DNA of 53,241 bases from a virus. Positions 1 to 7,481 of the stretch are shown one piece after another (positions within the stretch are counted from its first letter, which is position 1; each line of letters starts with the position of its first letter). Both the position numbers and the translations under genes were made by a program. Below the pieces are notes generated by a model, which was given only the letters and a program-made list of their open reading frames with translations, made no database searches and had not been told where the DNA came from. The stretch covers positions 1 through 53,241 of IMG/VR virus record IMGVR_UViG_3300046804_001071. One strand, 5' to 3'.

Positions 1-1
1 G

Positions 2-1666
2 GTCGAGGAAGCCCCTGCTGAAGAAGCCCCTGTAGACGAGACCCCGGCTGAAGAGCCAGGTCAGGTCGAAGAGGGTACCGCTGAGGAAGAGTCCAAGGAG
101 ACTGAAAAAGAGGAATCTTCTGAGAAGAAGAAGTCTGAATTCAGCTCTGACGAGGAAGCCGTTACTCCAGCTGAAGAAGTAGTAGTAGAGGCAGCTGACC
201 TAGCTGTTGAAACTGAAACTGCCGCTGAAGCATCAACAACTCAGGTTGAAGGATCTGAACTTTCGACCGAAGAAACAACCAACCAAGAAACATCTATTGA
301 GCCTCAGGCTCAGGAAGAGCAGGCAACCGTGACCGCCGCAGCAGAACAGCCTTTTGAGGCCCCAGCTGACCGTCAGCCTGTAGTTGAAGTTGTCGAAGCC
401 GCTCCAGTAGCAATTACTGCCGGTGCTGACATCCCAGGCTACACCGCTGGTAGCACAATTAACGACATGAGCGAAGTAGCAGTAGCTATGGAGAAGCGCA
501 TCCACTCGCTTCGCCGTGTCAACGGTGGAGATGGAGAGCAGCACATCGTTGCATCTATCACCACTCAGTTCCCAGAGGAGCGCATCCTCACCTCCGACGC
601 AGAGTCGAACGCACTAAAGATTGCAGCCGTTTCCGGCCCAGAGGCACTTGTTGCTTCGGGTGGTCACTCAGCTCCATTCGAGGTTAAGTACGACATCTTC
701 AGCATTGGTTCGACAGCAGTACGTCCACTTCGTGACGCACTACCTCGCTTCCAGGCTGACCGCGGCGGTATCCGTTACATCGTTCCACCTACGTTTGCTA
801 ACGTAACTTCGAACACCACTACCTATGCTGACGCTGTTGGCATCTGGACTGCTGCAAATGACTCGGCTGAGACCCCTAGCCCTTCGGCTAAGCTCTCGAA
901 GACCATTGCTGCTGCTTCGGAGACCACTGCTCAGACTGACGCTGTAACCCTACAGCTACAGTTCGGTAACCTAATGACCCGTGCTTACCCAGAACTAATC
1001 GCTCGCCACAACGAGCTAGCTCTAGTTCAGCACGCTCGTGAGGCTGAAGAGAACCTAGTATCGAAGATTGCTTCGGCATCGACCGCTGTTACCACAACCA
1101 ACCTAATTGGTTTTGGTCGCGACTTCCTAGTACAGGTACGTCGTGCAGCTGTTGCTTACCGTGCACGTCACCGCCTCGACTCGAAGGCTCGCCTAAAGGC
1201 TGTAGTTCCTTTCTGGATCTACGACGCTATGGCTGCTGACTTGTCGCTATCGATGCCTGGCGATGGAACCCTTTCGGTTTCTGAGTCGGAGATCAACGGC
1301 TACCTAGCTAACTCGAACGTTGACATTGTTCCAGTAATGGACAACACTTCGTCGACCCTAGCTGGCTCGCTGAACATGTTCCAGGACGCTGCTGCTCTAA
1401 ACGAGTTCCCAGACAGCTTCCGCTGGTTCTTGTTCGCTGAGGGAACATTCTTGTTCCTAGACGGTGGTACTCTAGACCTAGGTATCATCCGTGACAGCAC
1501 CCTAGTTGGTACCAACGACTACAAGATGTTCGTTGAAACCTTCGAAGGTTTGGCAAAGGTTGGTATCGAGTCGCTCGCTATCACCTCGACCATCTCGATC
1601 AACGGTGCAGCTGCTGCACTCCGCGACACAACCGGTAACACTGCTGCCGCTACTATCGAGCTCTAA
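2..1666 (+). CDS. Major capsid protein, 5' end outside the window
   Basis: The reading frame is open from the window edge, so the true start lies to the left. The visible part has two regions. The first ~105 residues are low-complexity and very acidic (repeats of the type EEAPAEE and VEE, then KEEK and SEKKK). A globular part of about 400 residues follows. It contains an HK97-type coat signature by overall character: an N-terminal arm with a polar E-loop-like stretch, AYPELIARHNELALVQHARE, a WIYDAM/VPFW segment and a C-terminal WFLFAEGTFLFLDGG stretch typical of actinophage coat proteins. It is the first of two coat-like genes, and the second is annotated pentamer-like. The acidic N-terminal region could be a scaffold or delta domain removed on maturation; this is inference. 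A 10-bp hairpin follows the stop codon. Confidence 0.75.
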   Translation, partial: VEEAPAEEAPVDETPAEEPGQVEEGTAEEESKETEKEESSEKKKSEFSSDEEAVTPAEEVVVEAADLAVETETAAEASTTQVEGSELSTEETTNQETSIEPQAQEEQATVTAAAEQPFEAPADRQPVVEVVEAAPVAITAGADIPGYTAGSTINDMSEVAVAMEKRIHSLRRVNGGDGEQHIVASITTQFPEERILTSDAESNALKIAAVSGPEALVASGGHSAPFEVKYDIFSIGSTAVRPLRDALPRFQADRGGIRYIVPPTFANVTSNTTTYADAVGIWTAANDSAETPSPSAKLSKTIAAASETTAQTDAVTLQLQFGNLMTRAYPELIARHNELALVQHAREAEENLVSKIASASTAVTTTNLIGFGRDFLVQVRRAAVAYRARHRLDSKARLKAVVPFWIYDAMAADLSLSMPGDGTLSVSESEINGYLANSNVDIVPVMDNTSSTLAGSLNMFQDAAALNEFPDSFRWFLFAEGTFLFLDGGTLDLGIIRDSTLVGTNDYKMFVETFEGLAKVGIESLAITSTISINGAAAALRDTTGNTAAATIEL

Positions 1667-1694
1667 GCCCTAGTAGAAATAGCAGAATTGTTGA

Positions 1695-1718
1695 GGGGGG
1701 CCTGGAAACAGGTCCCCC
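1695..1718 (+). terminator. GC-rich hairpin with GAAA loop after the capsid gene
   Basis: A 10-bp stem (GGGGGGCCTG at 1695-1704 paired with CAGGTCCCCC at 1709-1718, one G-U pair) closes a GAAA tetraloop. No T-run follows, so it may be a partial terminator, an mRNA stabiliser or a processing site rather than a classical terminator. It lies between two highly expressed structural genes. Confidence 0.55.
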
Positions 1719-1761
1719 GATACAAAACAAAATTAGACTTTTAAACTTTTAAGGATCAGAA

Positions 1762-2847
1762 GTGGCTCTTCCAAAGAATGGTGTTATTACAGCACCAAAG
1801 ATCGTGCCTTCGGCGTTCGGCCTACTTGCTGTAGTTGATGAGCAGACGGCCGACGAAGACCGTTGGATCCGTGGTTTCTCGCAAGAGTGGGAAACAGACC
1901 TATTTGGTCTTTACAACGTCGATGATACTAACGTAGCTGAAATCCACCTTGCAGGTGCTGGAAATGTAAACTACTACGACGAAATTAAGCCTTTCTTTGT
2001 AGAGGTCCAAGAAGATCGTTCAACCTTTGCATTCCTTGGCTTAGACCGCCTAGAGCGTCTAAAGCGTCAGTGTGACGCAGCTACCCAGCGGGCTGTGGAG
2101 CAAGAACTCTGGGATGGTGCTGTCCGTATTGGCCAAGGCCACTCAAACCGAGCCCTAACTTCTACTGGTGTTACCGTTGTTGATGGTACTGGGCTTTCCG
2201 CAAAGCGCGCTCTAGCCGCCCTTGAGCACGGAATTGCAACGGTATCCCACGCGGGTGAGCAGGGATTTATCCATGCTACTCGCGATGTTGTCGCTATCCT
2301 TTCAAGCAATAGCCAGATGCTTTTCCACAATAAAGTCAAGGACCACCTACAGACTATGGGCGGTACTCCTGTTGTTGTTGGTTCTGGTTACACTGGAAAT
2401 GGTCCTCGTGTAACGGCTGCTACAGCCTCAATTACTAGCACCAACACACTAACTATCAACACCTCTGCTGCCCACTACCTAGTGGCTGGAGACACTGTTA
2501 ACTACTCGGTTGTTGGTGCAAATATTAACCAGACTGGCACTGGAACCGTTGCTACTAAGGTTGATGCTGACACTATCACAATTACGATTTCAACTGCTAC
2601 TAACCGATCTCAGGAAGCGGTTACTGGCTATGTGCAGATGGTAGGAACTAACTCTGCAAAATGGATTTATGGTACCGGTGAAGTTCGAGTATTCCTCGGC
2701 GACGTCGATATCGTAAACGACAGTCTAAGCCAGGCTTATGACGTGTCGGGCAACGCGAATGACATGCGTATCAAGGCAATCCGCCCAGCCGCGGCTTTCT
2801 TCGATACATCCATCCACCTAGCTGTTCGAGTAGATCTAACAGCCTAA
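1762..2847 (+). CDS. Second capsid-like protein (pentamer-type coat protein)
   Basis: A 361-residue protein starting at GTG behind an AAGGA ribosome site. It follows the major capsid gene and matches the general pattern of the protein called major capsid pentamer protein in several actinophages: an early DRWIRGFSQEWE stretch, DRLERLKRQCDAATQRAVEQELWDG, a middle helix-rich part with GEQGFIHATRDV, and a C-terminal IKAIRPAAAFFDTSIH. Residues ~215-290 are inserted beta-rich sequence (LTINTSAAHYLVAGDTVNYS) that resembles the repeat domains in the tail proteins of this phage. Likely role: vertices or minor positions of the capsid. Alternative: a head decoration protein. The assignment rests on remembered family resemblance and position. 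Confidence 0.6.
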   Translation: MALPKNGVITAPKIVPSAFGLLAVVDEQTADEDRWIRGFSQEWETDLFGLYNVDDTNVAEIHLAGAGNVNYYDEIKPFFVEVQEDRSTFAFLGLDRLERLKRQCDAATQRAVEQELWDGAVRIGQGHSNRALTSTGVTVVDGTGLSAKRALAALEHGIATVSHAGEQGFIHATRDVVAILSSNSQMLFHNKVKDHLQTMGGTPVVVGSGYTGNGPRVTAATASITSTNTLTINTSAAHYLVAGDTVNYSVVGANINQTGTGTVATKVDADTITITISTATNRSQEAVTGYVQMVGTNSAKWIYGTGEVRVFLGDVDIVNDSLSQAYDVSGNANDMRIKAIRPAAAFFDTSIHLAVRVDLTA

Positions 2848-2868
2848 TAAAATAAGGAGAATAGCTTA

Positions 2869-4167
2869 ATGGCTACTCAAGATTATGCAGCCAGCATCCA
2901 GGGTGTGTCGATTCGTATCACTCGCCTAGACGCAGCTGGCAACCTACTAAATGGTCCTGGTGACAGCTATGTTACCTCGGCCTTCATGCGTGTATCGTTT
3001 ACCCCTGAATATGAAGAGGGCGACGAGATCACAGAGAAGAACGCTAACGGCGTTGTTTGTGTGACGTACAAGTCTCCTGACGTTCTAAAGCGTATTACCA
3101 TGGAACTCGCTATTTGTGAGCCAGACCCTGAAATTACTTCTCTAATTTCTGGTGGTCTATTGCTACGCAAGGGTAACCAGTCAATTGGTTGGGCTGCTCC
3201 TGGTGTAGGTGACGACCCTGCAGGTTACGGTGTAGCAGTCGAGGTTTGGTCTCACGCTATTGCTAACGGTAAGAAGAGCACGACTCTTCCTTACTTCCAC
3301 TGGGTATTCCCATACGCTAAGCTCCGTCAGTCTGGTGACCGTGTTATTGAAAACGGTATGCTTGCAACCACATTTGAAGGCTACGGCCTTGGAAACGTTA
3401 ACTTCAACAACGGTCCTGATGGTCGTTGGGAGTTCGATGTCGCTGCTGAGCGTCCATACTCTTATGCACGTGCTACCTGGGCTCCACAGGGTCTTAAGGG
3501 CTTCTACACCTGGAACTACGCTGGTGAGGGTTCGTCTGAGGACACGACCTACAATGCAGTTACCAACCTCAATGGTATCTCTGCACAGGTTACTGCAGCT
3601 GCTCTTACATCTAACGTTGCTACCATCACAACTGGTACGGCACATGGATTTGCAGTTGGCCAGAGTGTCACCCTAACTGGCGTCGAGTCGGCACTAGTTG
3701 TTACCAAGAAGGCTGTTGCTTCTAACGTAGCTACCCTAACTCTATCTAGCGTATCTGCTAACCAGGTTGCAATTGGTGACGAGGTTATCGTTGCTGGAGT
3801 CGACGAGACATTCAATGGAACTAAGACAGTTACTGGCGTAAACGTATCGGCTAAGACCATTACTTATGCTCTAACTACTGATGATGTAGCTGAGGCTAAT
3901 GCTACTGGTTCAATTGTTCGTACCTTCTTCAACACTACTGGTACAATTGACAGCGTTCCAAGCACAACTACCTTCACGTTCAACGACCGTGGTGGATCTG
4001 CTATGGCACGTACTGGTGGAAACATCACTACCATCACCTCACCTGCTGGTGCTGTAGCTTCTACAGACTCGCTAACAAGCTCGACAACCGGTTACAACGT
4101 TCCTGGTAACGTCAACTTCAACCCTGACGTAGCTATCGACCGTGTAATTCAGTCGAACGAGGGCTAA
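2869..4167 (+). CDS. Major tail protein (tail tube) with C-terminal repeat domains
   Basis: A 432-residue protein starting at ATG behind AAGGAG. Residues 1-~235 look like an actinophage tail tube protein: an early SYVTSAFMRVSFTP strand, EEGDEITEKNANG, PDVLKRITMELAICEPDPE and the typical LPYFHWVFPYAKLRQSG segment. From about residue 237 it carries two or three copies of a ~60-residue beta repeat of the form VATITT..AHGFAVGQSVTLTGV, also present in four other virion proteins here. The extra C-terminal domains would project from the tube surface. The gene precedes the neck genes, which is an uncommon order. It is followed by a long hairpin. Confidence 0.75.
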   Translation: MATQDYAASIQGVSIRITRLDAAGNLLNGPGDSYVTSAFMRVSFTPEYEEGDEITEKNANGVVCVTYKSPDVLKRITMELAICEPDPEITSLISGGLLLRKGNQSIGWAAPGVGDDPAGYGVAVEVWSHAIANGKKSTTLPYFHWVFPYAKLRQSGDRVIENGMLATTFEGYGLGNVNFNNGPDGRWEFDVAAERPYSYARATWAPQGLKGFYTWNYAGEGSSEDTTYNAVTNLNGISAQVTAAALTSNVATITTGTAHGFAVGQSVTLTGVESALVVTKKAVASNVATLTLSSVSANQVAIGDEVIVAGVDETFNGTKTVTGVNVSAKTITYALTTDDVAEANATGSIVRTFFNTTGTIDSVPSTTTFTFNDRGGSAMARTGGNITTITSPAGAVASTDSLTSSTTGYNVPGNVNFNPDVAIDRVIQSNEG

Positions 4168-4183
4168 TAAGTTAAAACTGATG

Positions 4184-4227
4184 AAGGCGGCGTGTGTCGG
4201 TATCGAAATATGCCGACCCGCCGCCTT
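4184..4227 (+). terminator. Long two-part hairpin after the tail tube gene
   Basis: An outer 9-bp stem (AAGGCGGCG at 4184-4192 with CGCCGCCTT at 4219-4227) encloses an inner stem of about 8 bp (GTCGGTAT with ATGCCGAC, one G-U) and a CGAAAT loop. There is no following T-run. It probably limits or shapes read-through after the most highly expressed tail gene. Confidence 0.6.
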
Positions 4228-4251
4228 AGTCACAGCTAGGAGATAAGACAA

Positions 4252-5364
4252 ATGGCAGTTAACTACTGGGTCCAGACCACTGATCTGGGCGACTATGCCA
4301 ATACTGAGTATGCAGACGAGGCCTGCAAAACAGCGTCATATCTTCTTTGGGCTATGTCTGGCCGTAAATATACTGGTACGACTATTGTTACTGAACGCTA
4401 CACTTGTACGCTTCGCAACAACCGAATGGGTCCGTCTACTAAAACAAACTCCCCTATTCTTTTTGGTGGAGATGTTTATAATATTCCTACCGATGACTAT
4501 GACCAATACTCTGAGCTAGTTAGTGATGGTATGTCCCCCGATGCCCGTATCAAGCTTCGTGGTCGTCCAATTATTAAAATTCACTCTATCCGTAATAAGC
4601 ACGGTGTGGTGATTAACCCCTCTCAGTACTACCTAGTTGATCACTCGACTATTCACATTACTTCCGGAACTCCCTGGACTCCATGTAATACAGAAATTAC
4701 CTATGAGTATGGTGCCGCTGTTCCTATGGCCGGGAAGATGGCTGCCCGTACCCTAGCTATGGAATTTGCAAAGCTATGGGCGGGTGATGATGACTGCCAG
4801 CTTCCTCAGCGTATTACATCGGTATCTCGTCAGGGTGTTTCGTTTACCATTCTTGACAACCAGGAGTTCATCGAAGAACTTCGTACTGGTCTCTACGCAG
4901 TCGACCTATTCCTCAAGACCGCGAACCCTGACAATGCTCGTCGCAAGTCGAAGGTATTCTCGCCTGACCAGCCTCGTGCTCGTCGCTATACTCCAAAGGG
5001 AGTAGTTCTTATAGCTGATGCCGACTATGATATCGTCTCGGTTAAGGGTGCTGCTACCTCATGGTCTTCGGCTGACATTGTAGGGCTAGACCTCAGCAAC
5101 TTCTTCCCAGACTCTGGCTGGGAGCCGAAAGTTACACTACGTAACTACGGTTCAAACAAGTCAGTTGACTTAGATTCGGCAGATATCACTGTAAACCAAG
5201 GCACCGAGGTTCTTTCATTCTCCGTGTCTTATGACAAAGCCTTCCAGGCACTGGGAATGGTAGACCCTGGTACTTGGACTCTCTACGCCACCAAGACAAT
5301 TGCTGGTGTAGAAAACGTCACCGAAATTGCGTCTGGAAACCTCCAGATTCAAATGTATAGTTAG
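4252..5364 (+). CDS. Head-to-tail connector/adaptor with C-terminal beta domain
   Basis: A 370-residue protein starting at ATG behind TAGGAGA. The N-terminal half (to ~residue 235) is rich in helices (ADEACKTASYLLWAMSGRKY, MAARTLAMEFAKLWAGDDDC) and ends with SVSRQGVSFTILDNQEF followed by a VDLFLKTANP helix. This pattern is common in gp6-like adaptor proteins that sit below the portal. The last ~125 residues (from VVLIADADYDI) form a separate beta-rich domain containing VTLRNYGSNKSVDL and GTWTLYATKTI, probably an Ig-like surface domain. It begins the neck gene run. The assignment comes from position and composition. Confidence 0.55.
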   Translation: MAVNYWVQTTDLGDYANTEYADEACKTASYLLWAMSGRKYTGTTIVTERYTCTLRNNRMGPSTKTNSPILFGGDVYNIPTDDYDQYSELVSDGMSPDARIKLRGRPIIKIHSIRNKHGVVINPSQYYLVDHSTIHITSGTPWTPCNTEITYEYGAAVPMAGKMAARTLAMEFAKLWAGDDDCQLPQRITSVSRQGVSFTILDNQEFIEELRTGLYAVDLFLKTANPDNARRKSKVFSPDQPRARRYTPKGVVLIADADYDIVSVKGAATSWSSADIVGLDLSNFFPDSGWEPKVTLRNYGSNKSVDLDSADITVNQGTEVLSFSVSYDKAFQALGMVDPGTWTLYATKTIAGVENVTEIASGNLQIQMYS

Positions 5365-5372
5365 GAAATAAA

Positions 5373-5576
5373 ATGTCAGTTCAGACAAACTTCCGTGCAG
5401 TTGACATGCCAGGCGCTGTTAAGCCAGTTGTTGCTGCTCCAGAAGTAAAAAAGGTTGCTTCCCCTAAGACCGCTAAGCCCGCTGCCCCTAAGGTAGAAGA
5501 GATTGTAGCCGAGGTTGTAGAGGTCGTAGAGGCTCCTGCAGTTGTAGATGTTGAAGAAGAAAAGGACGCTGAATAA
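5373..5576 (+). CDS. Small Ala/Pro/Val/Glu-rich protein
   Basis: A 67-residue protein with a TAGGAAATAAA ribosome site overlapping the previous stop region. After ~20 residues it is low-complexity: lysine/proline/alanine repeats (KKVASPKTAKPAAPK) and then an acidic EEIVAEVVEVVE stretch with tail EEEKDAE. It is probably disordered. Nothing identifies a function. Its place in the neck operon suggests a small virion or assembly protein. Confidence 0.5.
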   Translation: MSVQTNFRAVDMPGAVKPVVAAPEVKKVASPKTAKPAAPKVEEIVAEVVEVVEAPAVVDVEEEKDAE

Positions 5577-5580
5577 GCGT

Positions 5581-5586
5581 TAGAAT
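5581..5586 (+). promoter_or_regulatory. Candidate -10 box for a leaderless mRNA
   Basis: TAGAAT lies six bases before the ATG at 5593, with no ribosome site between. The same string TAGAATATA plus CT-ATG occurs before the gene at 48023. No good -35 box is visible. This would let the tail terminator gene be transcribed separately with a leaderless mRNA. Confidence 0.45.
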
Positions 5587-5592
5587 ATACCT

Positions 5593-6099
5593 ATGGGTAT
5601 TCCAATCAACATTAATGACATCTCGTCCGATGCACTCCGTCTAAAAGAAATGATGGACGGAGTGCTCGAACGTGTCCAAAATATTTACCAATCCTACAAT
5701 GTTCCTCTACCTTCTCGCCAGTACTGGACTATGGGAACTCCAGCAATCGACTGTGAGCAGTTAGTAGTTAGCTTTACTCAGATGTATCTAGGTGCCCCTG
5801 GTGACCAGGCAAACACCCCTCAGCGTTGTTACGTTCCTCGTACCGCTACTGTAGAAATTATGGTTGCTCGTGAAGTAGCTGTTGGCGGAATGAATGGTAG
5901 AGCACCATCGGCCGAATCTATTCAAAAATCCTCATGGATGTCTGCTGTCGACTCGTGGGTTCTAATGGACTCTCTTAATTCTTTCGATATGTGGGATGAA
6001 ACCGGGTATGGCTTGGGTGTTATTGCAACCCTAGAAACTGCCGGGTTTGAGGGCGGCTATAACGCTGTAATTTTGCAGCTAACTCTATCGGTGCCATAA
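5593..6099 (+). CDS. Probable tail terminator protein
   Basis: A 168-residue protein. Features common in actinophage tail terminators: an early ALRLKEMMDGVLERVQ helix, PSRQYWTMGTPAIDCEQLVVSF, and RTATVEIMVAREV strands followed by a WMSAVDSWVLMDSLN helix and a C-terminal GYNAVILQLTLSVP strand. It would cap the tail tube and join it to the neck. No SD precedes the ATG; a -10-like TAGAAT lies six bases upstream instead. The stop codon overlaps the next start (TAATG). Family resemblance is from memory. Confidence 0.55.
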   Translation: MGIPININDISSDALRLKEMMDGVLERVQNIYQSYNVPLPSRQYWTMGTPAIDCEQLVVSFTQMYLGAPGDQANTPQRCYVPRTATVEIMVAREVAVGGMNGRAPSAESIQKSSWMSAVDSWVLMDSLNSFDMWDETGYGLGVIATLETAGFEGGYNAVILQLTLSVP

Positions 6100-6659
6100 T
6101 GTACGGACTACCGGACAGCTGGTGGGGCTGGGGCCTCAAAAAAGTAGTTAAAGGTGCCATTAGAGCTACTGGCACTAAGGTCGCTAGTCGTATAAAAGAC
6201 GGTGCTAGACCGGGAGTTAGGTATAAGTTTAAAGAGCTTATTTTCTACCCTAATTACAAAGAATTTATTAACTCTCCAAAGGGCGAAATTGGTAGATACT
6301 TAGGTGCTAGGGCTGCAGCTATGCATAAGGAATCTAGAATCAAGGCTAAGAGTAGAAATGGAAGCGGAGAGCTAAGCGCGTCAATTTATCTTAGACACCT
6401 GGGAAATGTGTCTGGACAGTACATCACGATGGGATCTAATAGGAAATACGCTCTTGCCGTACATGAAGGAACGCGTCCACACGAGATCCACTCTCAGCAA
6501 AATAAGAAGCTTAAGTTTACTGGAAGAAGCGGAGCCGTGGTCTATGCTAAGGCGGTTATGCACCCTGGAACTAGAGCAAATAGATTCTTATATACCCCTA
6601 TGAAGAATAACTTCGGTGATCTCGGACGAATCACTGGAGGCAAAGGAATTAAGAAATAA
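6099..6659 (+). CDS. Neck / tail completion protein, HK97 gp10-like
   Basis: A 186-residue basic protein translationally coupled to the preceding gene (TAATG). It shows the pattern of HK97 gp10-type neck proteins: a basic N-terminal helix, a middle YALAVHEGTRPHEI segment and a closing VMHPGTRANRFLYTPM segment. These proteins act at the head-tail joint. Length is close to normal for the family (120-190). The order terminator then gp10-like protein then chaperone then tape measure fits siphophage synteny. Confidence 0.65.
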   Translation: MYGLPDSWWGWGLKKVVKGAIRATGTKVASRIKDGARPGVRYKFKELIFYPNYKEFINSPKGEIGRYLGARAAAMHKESRIKAKSRNGSGELSASIYLRHLGNVSGQYITMGSNRKYALAVHEGTRPHEIHSQQNKKLKFTGRSGAVVYAKAVMHPGTRANRFLYTPMKNNFGDLGRITGGKGIKK

Positions 6660-6750
6660 GTTCAAATAGCCCTATATCTACCTAGAGTACAATAGTAGGT
6701 GACAGTATGTTTCTGTTTAACTACAAATACAAATTAGAGAAAGATAGATT

Positions 6751-7086
6751 ATGGCAAAGTTCAAGGACTTCGGTGGAAATACCGCGGAGAATGCTGAACC
6801 AATTTCATTTAAAATTTTTGATGAAGAATTCCACTGCATCCCTCAGATTCAGGGTAAGGTTCTTCTAAACATGGTTGCTGGAAGTAATTCAGATGACCCT
6901 GCTGCTTCTGCTGGAGTTATTACAGAGTTTTTTGATTCTGTACTTAAAGAAGAAAGTCTAAAGCGTTTTAACCTTTTGGTTGAAGACAAAGACCGAATCG
7001 TTTCTGTAGAAACACTTAGCGAAATTGTTGGCTGGCTAGCAGAGCAGTACACCAACCGCCCCACCGAGGGGTCATCGGCTTCCTAG
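6751..7086 (+). CDS. Tail assembly chaperone, short form
   Basis: A 111-residue protein directly upstream of a second overlapping frame and the tape measure gene, the classical place of the G/GT chaperones. It is acidic and helix-rich (GKVLLNMVAGSNSDD, FFDSVLKEESLKRFNLLVEDKDR, LSEIVGWLAEQY), as in this family. Chaperones of this type coat the tape measure protein during tail assembly and are absent from the virion. Near its end are CCCC and GGGG runs that could allow a -1 shift into the next frame, which has no stop across this region. Confidence 0.7.
   Translation: MAKFKDFGGNTAENAEPISFKIFDEEFHCIPQIQGKVLLNMVAGSNSDDPAASAGVITEFFDSVLKEESLKRFNLLVEDKDRIVSVETLSEIVGWLAEQYTNRPTEGSSAS
7059..7071 (+). 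promoter_or_regulatory. Probable -1 frameshift region of the tail chaperone
   Basis: Two homopolymer slips are possible in the 0 frame: CGC-CCC-ACC (CCCC at 7059-7062) and GAG-GGG-TCA (GGGG at 7068-7071). Either would let the P-site tRNA re-pair one base back. The -1 frame is open from here to 7466 and reads VIGFLEWGIDLWPYVNG across the join. A canonical XXXYYYZ heptamer is absent, so the exact site is uncertain. Confidence 0.5.
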
Positions 7087-7466
7087 AGTGGGGGATCGAC
7101 CTTTGGCCCTACGTGAACGGAAAAGCAATAGTGAATGGACTACAACTCGCGGACATGGATGCATCAGACATGCTCGACGTACTTCACTATTACTTTGAAG
7201 AAGATTCTAGATATAGCACTGCTGAAGAAGCAGAGGCTGTAAGCGATATGAGACTTTCTTTGTACAGACAAATGTACGACGTTCAATATAAATATGCAGT
7301 AAAAACTAAATCATCATCGTCCAGGAATACTTATGCCAGTGGAACTGACTTTAATGATCTTCCTTTTGATGAAACAGATATGCAAGTAAAGCCATTTGTG
7401 CCTACAACATTTGACCCGGAAAAGGGCGTAGATAGCAATGGCGTACTAGATGGCCCTTTAGGTTAA
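7071..7466 (+). CDS. Tail assembly chaperone, frameshift extension
   Basis: The frame lies -1 to the short chaperone and is open well upstream of its first possible start (GTG at 7113), so it is best read as the C-terminal part of a frameshifted long chaperone. It contains GFLEWGIDLWPYVNG at the join, a DMLDVLHYYFEEDSR helix and a probably disordered serine-rich and acidic tail. An independent start at the GTG is possible but no good ribosome site precedes it. The tape measure gene follows after 15 bases. Confidence 0.6.
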   Translation, partial: VIGFLEWGIDLWPYVNGKAIVNGLQLADMDASDMLDVLHYYFEEDSRYSTAEEAEAVSDMRLSLYRQMYDVQYKYAVKTKSSSSRNTYASGTDFNDLPFDETDMQVKPFVPTTFDPEKGVDSNGVLDGPLG

Positions 7467-7481
7467 GTAGGTAGGTGAACT

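Noticed and set aside
3181-3645. Minus-strand frame of 154 residues opposite the tail tube gene
   Set aside because: It is a shadow of the plus-strand tail tube protein, with Cys/Arg-rich composition and no start signals.
6707-6750. Short ORF starting at ATG 6707 before the tail chaperone
   Set aside because: It has no ribosome site and runs out of frame into the chaperone gene; the peptide has no recognisable features.
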